Assembly (NCBI RefSeq): GCF_003473485.1
Contig: NC_053044.1
Span: 1,500,501 to 1,564,500, forward strand
Length of the DNA: 64,000 nucleotides
Direction of reading: 5' to 3'
Source of the DNA: Medicago truncatula
Taxonomy: Eukaryota; Streptophyta; Magnoliopsida; Fabales; Fabaceae
In this document: in pieces, positions 1-11,417 of the stretch
How the letters are laid out: each line of letters begins with the position of its first letter
Position numbering within the stretch: position 1 is the first letter of the stretch
The notes under the pieces: generated by a model
Database searches by the model: none
Told to the model about the DNA's origin: nothing
The model's input: only the letters and a program-made list of their open reading frames with translations
Made by a program: the position numbers and the translations under genes

Positions 1-65
1 ATTTGGATATAGAAGTTGCTGAAACACTAAGTGTTATTTGTAAGAAAGAATGGAATCAACAGTAA
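1..65 (+). pseudogene. 3'-truncated C2H2 zinc-finger gene relic (window-edge fragment)
   Basis: The first 65 bases read LDIEVAETLSVICKKEWNQQ and then a stop. They match the inter-finger segment of the two full C2H2 genes at 22359 and 40544 (LDIEAAETLGVILKKEWNQI in the first). In those genes two more zinc fingers follow; here the frame ends at TAA (63-65). Bases about 110-210 resemble the 3' flank of the intact copies (about 23440-23530 and 41605-41700), so the C-terminal finger region and nearby 3' sequence are deleted. The 5' part lies outside the window. The relic shows the family had at least three local members. Confidence 0.75.
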
Positions 66-392
66 GTGTTAAATTTAGAGAGTTGGATTAACAATTGATG
101 GTGCCGGATGGTACCGGTTATTTACAAGCAGTAATCAATCTCACCCATTGATTTGATATCGGATGGTGTCGGTTACACCACTCGTAAATAAGTGGTATAC
201 AATCTCGGATTATAACTTATTTTTGCTCTGTTTGAGTCACTTAATTATATCTTTGTTACTCAAGAAGGTACGTGTTTAAGGTAGACCAACATTGTAGGTG
301 GTGCACCAAAGACCTCATTATTTTTTTTTAAATTTTAACCGTTTGATCTATTTATGAAAAAAGAAACTATTGGATTTTAGATGTCTACTATA

Positions 393-687
393 CTACCTTC
401 GTCCCTAATTATAAGACTCTTTTGAGAATTTTTTTTGTCCCTTTTTATAAGACCCCTTTTCTATTTCCAACTACATTAATTATTTCTTTACATACATGCC
501 CCTATTTATTATACATCTTTTTCTTCAATCAGCAATAAATAGAATGTTGAAAACATAAGCCAACCCTCTTTCTTAAAGGCTAAAATTGTAAAAACAATAG
601 TAATTACAAACATATTTAATACAAATATCCACTATCTTAATTCCCGTTATTTTTTCAAAAGGGTCTTATAATTAGGGACAGATGTAG
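393..687. mobile_element. Stowaway/Tc1-mariner-like MITE
   Basis: The left end ctaccttcgtccctaattat (from 393) is matched in inverted orientation by the right end, with sequence of the form gtcttataattagggacaga at 663-682. TIRs are about 31 bp, the interior is AT-rich, and TA flanks both sides (391-392, 688-689), as expected for a TA target duplication. Confidence 0.8.
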
Positions 688-1468
688 TATGTAATAGTGC
701 ACATTCACCACCTAATGCTTTCCCCTTTTCTTCATCTTCATTCCTGTTCTTTTTCATGTTCATCATTCACTTTCATGAATCTTCAACACAAAAACACAGT
801 GAAAAATCAATGACATAACTCAATCAATAGCCAATTTTTCAATAAAATGTTTTAAAATTAATAAGAAAAACAATAGCAATTTAAAAAAATTGAAGGAAAA
901 AAAACCCACCCCATTAATACAAACCTAAACCAAACCAGCCCAGAAATAACCCAGAAACAATAATTATCAAAAATCAAACTTTTATTGAACAAAAATTTAA
1001 AAAAGATTACAACTAAAAAGGCTAATAATGTTCGCTCTTGTAGATATCCACTTCAACAATAACATCAAATCAAAAAGAATTTTGTAGAAATCTTGCGTTT
1101 CAGGTAATAGATAATGAAGCTCTTTATTAATTTGGTGAAACCTAATGCAAATGAGCAAGAGAAATAGGTGACGCCGCAAAAGCAGATGAAAGCTAAAACC
1201 TCCATGATCTTTAGTTTGTATGAAAACTGAGAAATGAATGTGGAGCTATCTGTTGATTTGGTTCTTGGGTTTTGAGCACTTGTGTTTTTTGAGATCAAAA
1301 TGGTGATTTTTGAGTGGAAAATTGGCTATTGACGATGTTATGCCATTGATTTTCAGTTTTTTTTGGTTGGTTTTTGTGTTGAAGATTCATGAAGATTATA
1401 TGAAGATTTATGATAAACACGAAGAAGAAGAAAAGTGAAATAAAATTAGGTGGTGATATTACATACTA
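685..1468. mobile_element. Long-terminal-inverted-repeat element (non-autonomous, unclassified)
   Basis: The ends tagtatgtaata (685) and tattacatacta (1468) are inverted. The inverted similarity extends inward for about 150 bases: 716-840 pairs with 1310-1455, including tgaatcttcaacacaaaaac and caatagccaattttt on both arms. The spacer of about 470 bp holds only short ORFs (up to 77 codons) with no recognisable domain. The left end overlaps the right end of the MITE at 393-687, so one probably inserted at the border of the other. The superfamily is not clear. Confidence 0.6.
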
Positions 1469-2125
1469 GCGAAAAGACGGGAATTCACGTGCTCGACTTT
1501 CCGCTCTTTTTATTGCGTTAACATTTAAAAATTTTGAACTGGTTTTTTTTTTTTATAAAATTTTTATTTTGATTAAATATAAAAATATAAATACTTTTTG
1601 CTTTCAAATTATCACAAATCAAACTAATCATGATTATCTATTTCAATGACACCAATAATATAACAAAAAATATTTATTCTTATTTTTTTAATGACATTAA
1701 CAATAATCTTCATTATAGAAAAAATTGTTTAATGTTATAATTGGAATAATGAAAAAATAAGTATAAATATACTGATTTAGTTTATTACACTTTTTAAAGG
1801 ATAAGGAAAAAAGGACACACACACACTCATATCGTATTTGTTACACTTTTATTTTAATATTTGAATTTACTCTTATCTATTTTAATATTTAAATTTACTC
1901 TTATTTTCATATTTAAAACTAGTTAAAAGACTAAAGAGAAACCTTAAAAATAGTTAAGGGACCAAAACAACAATTTAGCCTATTTCAAATGACGTAATAT
2001 ATGATATGATGATGGAAAAATCAAGATCGATGAAATTGTAAAATATTCTCTTAAAAACTTCATTTAAAACATTTTGTATCACCATATTTTAAACGAAATA
2101 CTTTGAGAACCAATATATTGTCATA
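1469..2125. other. AT-rich intergenic stretch, nothing recognised
   Basis: Low-complexity AT-rich DNA with no credible ORF, splice structure or RNA gene. A short (ac)n run occurs near 1815. Confidence 0.5.
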
Positions 2126-2133
2126 TTCTAAAA

Positions 2134-2411
2134 GGTTAATGTATGTTTACTCCCTATAATACTAGTGGTTTCTGGTTTACTAATTTCTTAAATTTCAACC
2201 CTGTAATTTGAATATTTTTTAGTTTTGGAATTTCAAAATTTAAGGTGTTTTCACCCCTTGTAATTTGAGCGAATTTTGATTTACCCCATGTGATATCATC
2301 GATTTTGTAATGTAAAAATTCATGAAGGTCTAAAACCAAAGAATTAATTTGTTTTTAGAAGAGTAAACTAGAAAACATTAATATTACAGCAGTAAACATG
2401 TATTAACCCTG
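2134..2411. mobile_element. hAT-like MITE with 8-bp target duplication
   Basis: Inverted ends of about 47 bp: ggttaatgtatgtttact at 2134 against the reverse complement of agtaaacatgtattaaccctg ending at 2411. The flanks carry an identical 8-mer, ttctaaaa (2126-2133 and 2412-2419). An 8-bp duplication with a CAGGG-type end at the right is typical of hAT elements. The left end seems to lack the first CA. Confidence 0.7.
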
Positions 2412-2419
2412 TTCTAAAA

Positions 2420-3527
2420 TTGTGGGAAGAAATATGCAAAATAGTAAAAATAGGGAGATGAAATATATAATCAAGTCAAATTTTAAATACGAAGTTGTTA
2501 AAAAAAGAAATTAGACTATGAAGTCAATCGATTTTATGGGAAGCATTAGCCTTTCCGTATTAGTTTTCATCTTTGTCATGAGAATGTTTGAGAGTAATGT
2601 CGTTAAATTCCACAAATTCATGTAACTATTGTAGGGTGCGCTCACAACATTTTGATTATTCACAGAATTGTAGCACTACTGCCTAACACATTCTTTTTGG
2701 TACACTACCTAACACATTTTTATCGATCATTAGAAAAATATTTGTCCTTAAACACATGAAATAAGATCTCATTTCAAATACATGATTGAACAATGCTACA
2801 GGTTTAGTTGCCAGCATCAGACCCCATGTTTGTTTGAATAAGATGCACTTGAATGCCAATTTCCTTTTCCTGCAATTAAGTATATGTAAAATTATTGTTT
2901 ATCTTTTAGCAAAAAATGCTACATTTGTAAGTTAGAATATAAAACTTCAAAACAACTAAGTGAATAGATGGATAGAATATTGAGTGTGTAATTGTACTTT
3001 AACAAAAGAATACTCTAAAACTCCCCTAAAAGGGGAAGAAAAAAAATACTCTAGGGCTCTAGTTGCGAGTTTGTAGGAGAGGGGGAGGGGAAGGAAGGGT
3101 TTAAAAAAAAGAAGGAGAAGTGGAAAGAATAGAGAGCTTTAGAAGAGGACTTTGAGCGGTTTAGTTTTCTTCATAATATAAAATTTCTCTAATTTAGTGG
3201 AAAAAAAAATTGTGAAAACACAATGTTTCTAAACATGACCATGGAACATTCAATTTACACATCATATGTGGGATGATTTGAGGAGATGAGTTCGATGCGG
3301 CGTCCGGTTAGATGACTTGAAACAAAGACGAGTTCTGCAAGTTTGTGTAAAATGATTGAAAAGAGGAGCACGTGATGATCATTTAATCTCATCCCTTCAT
3401 TTTAATCATACGGTTGATATGTCTTCCTCTCACTCTCATATATGGACACTCTTTCTCACTAGATATGCTCCATATATATATAATTATACATACACACACA
3501 AGTATACAATTATTAAATACCTCTAGA
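2420..3527. other. Intergenic region downstream of the QWRF gene
   Basis: No ORF or RNA gene is supported. The stretch contains purine-rich runs (3040-3140) and AT-rich sequence. It lies on the 3' side of the minus-strand QWRF gene, so part may be its 3' UTR or flank. Confidence 0.4.
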
Positions 3528-3670
3528 TATTACTCCCTCCGTTCTAAATTATAAGCAAAATTGATTTTTTAGGTTCATTCGATTAATGATGTATGTGGTT
3601 CACATACAATATTAATTGAATGAACCTAAAAAATTAAATTTAGTTATAATTTGAAATGGAGGGAGTAATA
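3528..3670. mobile_element. Short Stowaway MITE
   Basis: The ends tattactccctccgttcta and the reverse complement of atggagggagtaata form TIRs of about 28 bp, with TA at both outer borders. It is about 140 bp long, and the interior also folds back (aggttcattcgattaat against attaattgaatgaacct). This is the classical CTCCCTCC Stowaway type. It lies just beyond the stop codon of the QWRF gene. Confidence 0.85.
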
Positions 3671-3715
3671 TTTTGAGAATAATAAGTCTCAAATTTAATT
3701 CGTTCTAGATGCTAA

Positions 3716-6395
3716 TTAAAAATAAAATTGAAAATAATATTGAATGAGAAAGAAGGAAATAGGAAGACTGACTAGTAAATAAGTAATAATAGGAACAATG
3801 CCCACAAGTTCATGCAAGCACTCTTCTTCTTGTCTTGATGTGGTGGTTAGTTCTGTAACTTGATAAAGAATTCTCTCAACCTGCTGAAGTAGCATCAATC
3901 ATTACTTGTCTTCAAAATTGCAATTTATTTTAATCAAGACATGCAATATTATTATATTAATATTAAATTTACATTTACATACAATTAGTATGGTACAACT
4001 TCTTTACTATGATTTACAATTTGATTTTTTCCTACATTCTTTTTTGTGAATGTATTACTTTGACGTATAGGAAAAATTGAAAACTAAGCACTATATAGGT
4101 TTTTGGTGGTACAAAACATAAGCTAAAATTATTAAAATGAGGGAAAAAGAACCTGAGGCTGATATTTCATGATCAATGGCTCAAAACTATCCATGACTTT
4201 AGTGGCTGTGTTCAAGGCTTCAGAGATGGCATCTGTGTCTACCTGTAAAGAGAATTAAATTAGAAGAAAGTATCCATTTTTTTTATTCTTTTTTATGAGT
4301 TATGTACACAAATATAGTAGCATTACCTTGAGACCATGAGTTAAGGGCACGATGGTGGATAATGCTAACAACTTCTTTGTTAATTTGTCTATTGATTCTT
4401 GATTCTTTCTTTCCAATTTTTTCCATTCAATTAGAAGGGAGAGTTGACCAATCAGAATATGTTGAAGCTTGATCGTATGTTTGACCTTTTGTACTTCTAT
4501 TCTCTTTTGTATTATGATCTTTCTTAGCATTAGGATTCCAAGCCATACAGAAAACAAGTTTATCTGAAATTTAAGGAAAAAGTAACAGTAGAGAAAATTA
4601 AACTCGATTAGAAAGAGTAAAGTGCCAAGAAGAAGGATAACACATGCTATTTTATTATCATGAGTTTTTTAAATATTTAATTTATACTCTTAAAAGTCTT
4701 AATTAAACAATAGTAAACTCATTCACTATCTATTATCATTGGCCCATCTGAGGGAGTCTCACTGCGTTGAATCATCACATTGAGCTAAAAGTAACTATCA
4801 AGTAAATTGGACACTACATCTTCACCCAAAAAATTTAAGACATTGGGTTTATAGGTCCTCTCGGTTATATCTTGCTCAACTTCAAGTCTTCTGTTCAGTG
4901 TGAGATTTTAACTCACACATTTGACACATCACAACATCTCTCCCTCAAGTGTGAGACTCTCCACGTTTTTGATCCAACACCAAGAACCTCTCCCGCTCCC
5001 TCATCAAGTCAAAGCAAGGTTCTGATTCAACTCTCGGGCAATGAGGGAGAGTCTCACTGGATTAGATCCTCACAATGGACTAAAAACAACAACACAAGTG
5101 AGATTGAACACAACATCTTTACCCAAAATCTTAAGACATTGAATTTATGGATAATAATATACAAATTTCCCAATTCTAAATAAGTGTACAATTTTAAGTC
5201 TTTGTGTAGCTTTTATTAATAAGAGATGTCTTCCATCTCCTTGTTGTGTTTTATTGCCTCTCTTATCAATCGCTTTAAAATAAGAGAGTCGTGGATATGT
5301 ATTCTCCACCTGTTTTATAATATTTGTCGTTTTTAGAATAAATTTGTTTTACTTTACTTGTCACTTTCCAATTTCAATGCAACATTAATTATTGGTTTGT
5401 CAATAACATCCTTACCTATCTACCGTAGAGGGAAATTATATAATTAAATAATAAATGGTGAAGAGAATTATAGAAGAAACACAAATAATTTTATCAAAAA
5501 TAACAAAATTTATTTGATTTCTTAGTATGTGTAAATTTGATTTGATTTCTTAGTATGTGTAAATTTCTCAAATGCGACACGTATTATGAAACAGAAAGAG
5601 TATCAATCACAAGGTTGTCGACTATCGTGCATGTTATGCTTTTTCTTTACCTACAACTATCCTTTACTTTAATCATCTTTCGTTGGATTGCGTTAACCTT
5701 TTATGACATAGTTGTGTTAGTATTTTCTTTGATCATCATGTTGAAAACAAGTGTACATTTTTAATTTATCTAAATATTATTTATCAAATGTACGTGTCTC
5801 AAAAAAGATAGTAAAAATATAATATAAATAATAAATAGTAGGAAAAAATATTTGTATTATAAAAATAGTATATCATAAAAATATGATTAAACTTTAATTA
5901 CATTTTATTACCTTTTACTATTTTATAAAAATATTCCTTCAAAACATAATTTATAAAAATATTCTAAACACTATAAAAATATTCCTTCAAAAACTATTTT
6001 AAAAAAATATTCTAATAACTTGACCCAAAAAGATTCTAAAAATATTAAAATCACATTCAATATAGTCAAATACTTTTGTTGACTAAAGTCAAATACTTAT
6101 TATCTACTATAATATATGTTTCAATATGTAATTAATATTTTATGTATTAAAACGAATTAAAGAAAATACCTATATATGCCCCATTCATGCATCTGTACAA
6201 TTTGTAAAAGAAAAATTATTTCAATATAATCATTTGATACTATATATATTATATATATACCCATTCATGCATCTGTACAATTTGTTTTGAGGAATTGCAT
6301 TAAACTAGTCAAAGATGAATATATAGTTAAAATTAAATTAACTTTGAATTGAAAGTTTTTGTAAAATTTTTTTTTTTTGAGAGAAAAGATTTTGT

Positions 6396-6459
<64 letters not shown>

Positions 6460-8048
6460 TTGCACCTGTACATAAATTTATCGGTATTTTCTTTACAATT
6501 TAAAGTTTTTTTTCTGATTAAAAAAATATTTAAGAAAGAAAAAAACTAGGCACATAAACCTAGGCCAGGAAAGAGAGAAAATTAAAAAAAAATAAAAATT
6601 AAAGAGCTTATCATAAAATATAAATAAGAGCTATTAGAACAATTAAATATTTAATAAAAAATAAATACGGTATTTTTTTGTGGTGGCCGAGTTTTGAACC
6701 TCAGACCTTGCATATATTATACATTGTCCCTATCAACTGAATATAAATACGGTATAATAATATGATAAATAAGTTTAAGAAGTCCTCATGAGCCTAGCTC
6801 ATTTGGTAGGAACAACTCATAATATATACAAGGTTCGAACCTTGGACACAAAAAAAAAAAAAAATTATTTCCTTTGAAGAAAATAAGTTCGAACCTCGGA
6901 ATATAAATGTTTGAAATGGATTTTAGCTCCATTTGCAAATATCATTTATATACTAAAATTTTAATAATGGAAATCTTCATTTTAAAAAACATAAAGAAAG
7001 GAAGATTGTCTCTACTTATTTAACACTCAAATACCATACTAGTTTTTGTTTTGTTAACGATATCCATTTTTCTTTGTTGCCCATGTGGTTTTGGCTCTTG
7101 GCAAAAGTTTGACTTTGGGACACAAGTTGTTGCCATTTTTCATATATAACTGATAATATAATATAGAGACTACTATATATATGTTAAACAAAATTTGTAA
7201 TAACTTAGTATTTTAATTTGTATATGATTTTTATAAGAAATATGTTTGTATGGTTGGCCTCTATAATGTGAAAAAACATAGAAATGTATTTAACCAATTT
7301 CTTTCGTTGAGAAAATAGAAAAAATGTTCATGAAACATAGTGATAAAGCGAATTGAGGGTTTAAAAAGAGAAATATAAGGGTGGAAGAAATAATATTATA
7401 CTTCAATTTTCCTACTAACATTTCAAACAAAAAATTACTAATATTTTTCATTAGAAAAAAAAATACCTCAGCTGCATTTTTTACCCTAGCCATGGAAGTA
7501 TCAGCTCTAGCATTAATAAATCTCCATTGCAAAAGTCTGTTATGCAAAATCTTGAACTTATGATACACTTCTTCTTGCATGGATGACACTTTCCTTTGTT
7601 TGAAGTAATTCAAGACTTTATTGACACTATTACCAACTCTACCACCACCATTGCCACCGTTGCTTCCGACTGCTTTAGGCGGTGACTCTGACCAAATCGG
7701 AGAGCCAAGGGATTTCCTTCCCGGTGAAAGCGCCCACGCCGAAGGCAATGTGGTCCTCTTTGAAGCTCCATTACGATCAGGGCTAACCCCGTATTGTAAT
7801 AACTTGCTACTTTTCTTCTTATCAAGAAACTTTGCATTCCCTTCGTTGTTTTCAGTTCTTATTTTCGATGTTGATTTTGAACGGTGACTATTGGTTAATT
7901 TTTCACCAGAGCTGAACCTCCGTGAGGTTCTTTCTGGGGTGGTTATACTCGCAAGGCTCCCACTGCTTTGAGTACGGACAAGCCGTCGTGATGGCGGCAC
8001 CACCGTGAGTTGGCTGCGGCCGGAAAGAGTGCGAGCATTTTTCTCCAT
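3716..8048 (-). CDS. QWRF-motif protein (AUGMIN8/QWRF family), 4 exons
   Basis: Predicted exons on the minus strand are 8048-7467, 4563-4327, 4242-4153 and 3883-3716, all joined in phase 0 with GT/AG borders, giving about 358 residues. Exon 1 has a basic, Ser-rich N-terminal region and the diagnostic QWRF block (LLQWRFINARADTSM, about residues 168-182). Exon 2 continues it (NLFSVWLGILMLRK) and, with exons 3-4, forms the helical C-terminal domain. Family members bind microtubules or act in augmin-type nucleation, cell shape and division-plane functions. The length fits short members such as QWRF7. I chose the start at 8048 (MEKNARTL); an in-frame ATG at 8096 would add 16 atypical residues. Intron 1 is about 2.9 kb and full of repeats. 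The C-terminus (after about residue 330) ends in a hydrophobic, AT-rich tail unlike what I recall for the family, so the last exon may be mis-terminated or decayed. Confidence 0.82.
4748..5148. repeat. Pair of direct repeats of about 105 bp in QWRF intron 1 (TRIM-like?)
   Basis: Segments 4748-4855 and 5043-5148 share gaggga..gtctcactg, acatctt.acccaaaa and ttaagacattg in the same order, with about 190 bp between them. Short direct repeats around a small non-coding interior resemble a terminal-repeat retrotransposon in miniature. Neither a primer-binding site nor a target duplication could be confirmed. The ORF at 4872-5183 lies across this repeat and has no recognised domain. Confidence 0.4.
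5300..5602. mobile_element. Degenerate MITE in QWRF intron 1
   Basis: The left end attctccacctgttttataat (from 5301) matches the reverse complement of gtattatgaaacagaaagag (5581-5600) imperfectly. Near the right end a 27-bp segment (gatttgatttcttagtatgt...) is tandemly doubled at 5515-5565. Confidence 0.5.
6400..6456. repeat. (TA)n microsatellite
   Basis: About 28 uninterrupted TA dinucleotides inside intron 1 of the QWRF gene. Confidence 0.95.
6680..6740 (-). mobile_element. tRNA-derived SINE-like fragment
   Basis: Read on the minus strand: gttgatagggacaatgtata, then gcaaggtctgaggttcaaaa, then ggccaccac. This is the same unit as the plus-strand copies at 6788, 37801 and 50881, with a B-box-like GGTTCRAA near its 3' part. 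Confidence 0.55.
6788..6864 (+). mobile_element. tRNA-derived SINE-like element with A tail
   Basis: The sequence has a pol III A-box-like start (tagctcatttggtagg) and a B-box (ggttcgaacc), then an A-run at 6851-6864. It is not a tRNA gene: there is no cloverleaf, and the anticodon arm is replaced by caactcataatatataca. A further B-box-like relic (gttcgaacctcgg) lies at 6887-6899. Confidence 0.6.
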
Positions 8049-8653
8049 GAATGATAAATGTGTATGACTTAGATAGGAAACGGTATACATATACATGAAG
8101 AGAAGAGGTAGGAGTTATATTTTTTTCTTTCTTATTTTGACAATAAGAGTTAGGGTTTAGAAGTTGAAAGCACGTAGGATACACTAAGGAAATGGAATAA
8201 TTGACCCCACGCCATATATACATGCAAAAAGTGTAAGCACGTATTTGTTGAAAGTTCAACGGGACATGTCTTTTCTTATTTGCTAAAGATATTTATATGC
8301 ATGTGGCCTGTTAATGGTGGGTAGTATTCTTAAGTGACAATTAACTGTTGACTAATTTCTAACTAACTCTCTCTACCTATTAAAGTCAAGTTTGAATATA
8401 TATATATAATACTAACAACTTTAGTAATACTACATGCAAAAAAAAAAAAAAAAAAATTCTAGTGATAATGTGCATATATATTAATATGAGAGAGTCCCTA
8501 ACGCCAACTTGCAATGCCGGTGTTTTTAGATTGGACATCTTAAATTGGGTTTGAATTCGAGATTTTATGTTGTTTGTACGTTTTATTTATCAAAAAAAAA
8601 AAATGTTGTTTATATGTTGTAGGTGTTACTTGTTACTTGGTTATAGACCGACT
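8049..8653. other. 5' flank of the QWRF gene
   Basis: The region upstream of the minus-strand start contains a pyrimidine-rich segment just 5' of the ATG (8097-8150) and several TATATA tracts. No individual regulatory site can be proven. An A-run lies at 8439-8456. Confidence 0.35.
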
Positions 8654-8663
8654 AACGAATATA

Positions 8664-8850
8664 GAGAAATGTCAGCAACGCATATTCTAACACACAATTT
8701 TCAACACACTCTTTGATTGGTTGAAATTCATATGAGACCCACATGATTTGGTGGAACCCATGTAAATTTAGTGGAACCATATGAATTTAAACCAATCAAG
8801 AAGAGTGTGTTGAAAAGTGTTTGTTAGAATGTGTGTTGTTAGCATTCTTC
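8664..8850. mobile_element. Mutator-type MITE with 9-10-bp target duplication
   Basis: Inverted arms of about 75 bp (cattctaacacacaattttc... against the reverse complement of ...gaaaagtgtttgttagaatg) meet around a short centre. The flanks carry aacgaatata on both sides (8654-8663 and 8851-8860). A 9-10-bp duplication and long TIRs suggest a Mutator-like origin. Confidence 0.75.
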
Positions 8851-8860
8851 AACGAATATA

Positions 8861-9872
8861 TATAGCATGCAAAGAAAAAGACTACAATACGACAAGGTTC
8901 GAATACCATCTGAGAGAGTCTATAAGAAATTAAAAATAAAGATTTGTTATTGCAATATTTACGGTAATAATGTGGTTATTAACAACAATTTAAAATGGAT
9001 TATTTGGTTTTTGAAAACTTGTACGCCATTTTCAGCACCTTGAAATGGAGTAGGTGAACGTTGGTTCAACTGGTAAGTAGTTGACTCGTACTTTACAATG
9101 GTGACCAGTTCAACTTCTACTTTTAGCACGAGGATCTCTTTGGTCGATGATTTGTAAGTATCTTTGTAATTAAGTGCTCTCTTAACCTTGATGTCTGACT
9201 TGGTTAGTTTCCGAAATCCAACTCACCTAAAATTTTCATAGAGACCCTTGTGATAGATATATGATAGATTGGTGATGTGATATGAACGTAACTATAGATA
9301 TAAAAGGTGTTTGAGTTGGTGGTGAAGACAACTATTGTGTACACATATGTTCCTATTTTAATAAACAGCAATGCAATATATTGCGAGAAAAAACATCCCG
9401 AATTGATCCCGATGCTGCTTTAGCAACGGGAGATGAAAGTTATAATTTAAGTATTTGTGACGATTTTAGAGACGGACTCAAATATTTTCCGTCTCAACAT
9501 AACTAGCTTTATAATTATTGGTACAAAAGGACATTTCGAGACGGAATTTGAAGAAGATTTTTTCCGTGCCAAATATATTATGTCGCTATTTTCGTCACTA
9601 AGTGGTCAGGTAATTATTAAAATAGTCAAACTTTTGATAATGACGGAAATAATTCATCTCTGACTATGTCCGTCTCTATATGCCGAGTCTAATGAAGTTT
9701 TTTATTTTTCATCCATTCTCTTTCATTACCTGTCCATAATTGTTTTAAAGAGCCCGCCCAACTCAAGCCTTTTGGTTTACAATTTTTTTTTCTTTAATAA
9801 TTTAATCGTACCTGATTATAAAATGATTGTCGTGAGTGGTGGAATGTTTCAATGATAACTGAAACGGCGGAG
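8861..9872. other. Intergenic, probable DNA-transposon debris
   Basis: No gene is recognised. Bases 9470-9680 repeat short motifs around gagacggaa / ttccgtctc in both orientations. This resembles the subterminal motif clusters of CACTA elements, but no CACTA terminus or 3-bp duplication was found. The 68-codon ORF at 9457 has no recognisable domain. Confidence 0.3.
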
Positions 9873-9880
9873 GGTGTATA

Positions 9881-10587
9881 TAGAGCTGTTAAAACGGGCG
9901 GCCCGACCCGTTTAGGGCCGGCCTTAACGAGCTTCGGGCTTTATCGGGCCAGGCCAAAAAGCTCAGTTGAAAAACGGGCTTGAAATATGCTACCTGAGCC
10001 CGGCCCTACACGGGCCGCGGGCTTAACGGACCGGCCCGTATTAAAAATTATATATATTTTTTTTTAAAAAAGTACTATAAAATACTCCTATTAATTTTTT
10101 TTATAAATAATATTTTTAATATGTTTAAATAATGCCTAGAACAAAAATAAATCATAAACATTTTCGTACAAACGTCGTAAACTAAAACGGCGAGGAAAAC
10201 AATTTAAAATAAATTAGATACGTTATGGTTATAGATATTTATATATTCGATCTTTAAAATTATAAATAACGAAACGAGTAAATATAATTTTATATTACAT
10301 GTATATTTGTATTAATTTATTGAAATTTCACTTTTATTTATTACTTTGATAATCAAATAAGTAAAGAATTATTTAAAAAATATATCTAATTTATATGATT
10401 TTTTTTGTTATTCGGGATAGCGGGCTACCCTCGGCCCGTTCGGGCTAGCCCTAACGGATAGCGGGCTTTTTAGGGCCGGGCTAAAAAGCTCTATTAAAAT
10501 TCGGGCTCAATATTTAAGGCCCAAGCCCTATATTTAATCAGACTAAACGGGCCGGCCCATACGGCCCGGTCCGTTTTGACAGCTCTA
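9881..10587. mobile_element. Non-autonomous hAT element, GC-rich ends, exact 8-bp target duplication
   Basis: The element begins tagagctgttaaaacgggc and ends in the inverse, ccgttttgacagctcta. Both terminal regions (about 150 bp) are rich in ggcccg/cgggcc, and the centre (10040-10400) is strongly AT-rich with no coding potential. Identical 8-mers ggtgtata flank it at 9873-9880 and 10588-10595, diagnostic of hAT insertion. Confidence 0.9.
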
Positions 10588-10595
10588 GGTGTATA

Positions 10596-11417
10596 CCTGC
10601 AGACACTCTGATGTTCAAATCAGTATTATATCAAAATGGGGTCTAATCCTATCTTGTGTTCTGGGTGTATTTACTAGAAGAGGCAATTATAATTATTCTC
10701 CTTTATTATTTCTTAAAAAAAATTATTCTCCTTTATTTTTGCACGTTACAGTACCTCTCCATAGCGTCTTTTCAAACAGTTGCCTTACCTGCCTTTCCTT
10801 ATTTGGTTCCTCTACGACGGTACGACCCATAATTTCAGATAAATAGGTTGACTAAATTAATACGTCTTTAAAACTGCATTTCGTTTTTGTCCTCCACAAT
10901 AATCACCAGTTTAATTTCCTACTAATTCCACTTTATTTCCTTTAGTGTGTAATGCGGTTTTACTTCTCCTTATGTTTGTTCTCATCTCCTTTAAAACCCT
11001 TCTTTAAATAAGTTATAAGTCTTGTTCCAAACTTGTGTAGCTTTAAATGTTGAACCCAACATTTAGTGCGGCTTTGCAATGTACTATTAGGAAGGAAAGC
11101 GTTTAAGGTAAGAGTTTTTTTCCATACGTCCATGATATATTTGAAAAGAAAAATAATTAAAATATTTAATTAAGACTTTTATCATGACCCATATGATATT
11201 TTTGTATAAGATTGTGATATTTGATATTTATTATGTTTTATATGTTTTGTGATGTTTGAGAATAAAAAGATGTAATTTGTTTTACGAGTTAATTGTGTGG
11301 TTGCCTTAGTGGTTGAGTTTTATTTTGCATTTGCCTAAGTGGCTAGAATATATATTTTGAAATTCATTATATTTCAAAGCCTCTGTGGCTGGTTTCATTA
11401 TCATACATTTGCATAGC
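10596..11417. other. Intergenic, nothing recognised
   Basis: An 85-codon ORF (10589) begins inside the hAT right end and has no recognised domain. The phrase aattattctcctttatt is duplicated at 10688-10735. No RNA gene is seen. Confidence 0.4.

Noticed and set aside
6349-6549. 66-codon ORF with a run of YIYI
   Set aside because: It is the translation of the (TA)n microsatellite; no other coding signal.
6788-6864. Possible tRNA gene because of A- and B-box
   Set aside because: No cloverleaf can be drawn: the anticodon arm is absent and the acceptor ends do not pair, so it is called SINE-like.
7610-7887. ORFs on both strands over QWRF exon 1
   Set aside because: They are frame shadows of the QWRF coding exon at 7467-8048.
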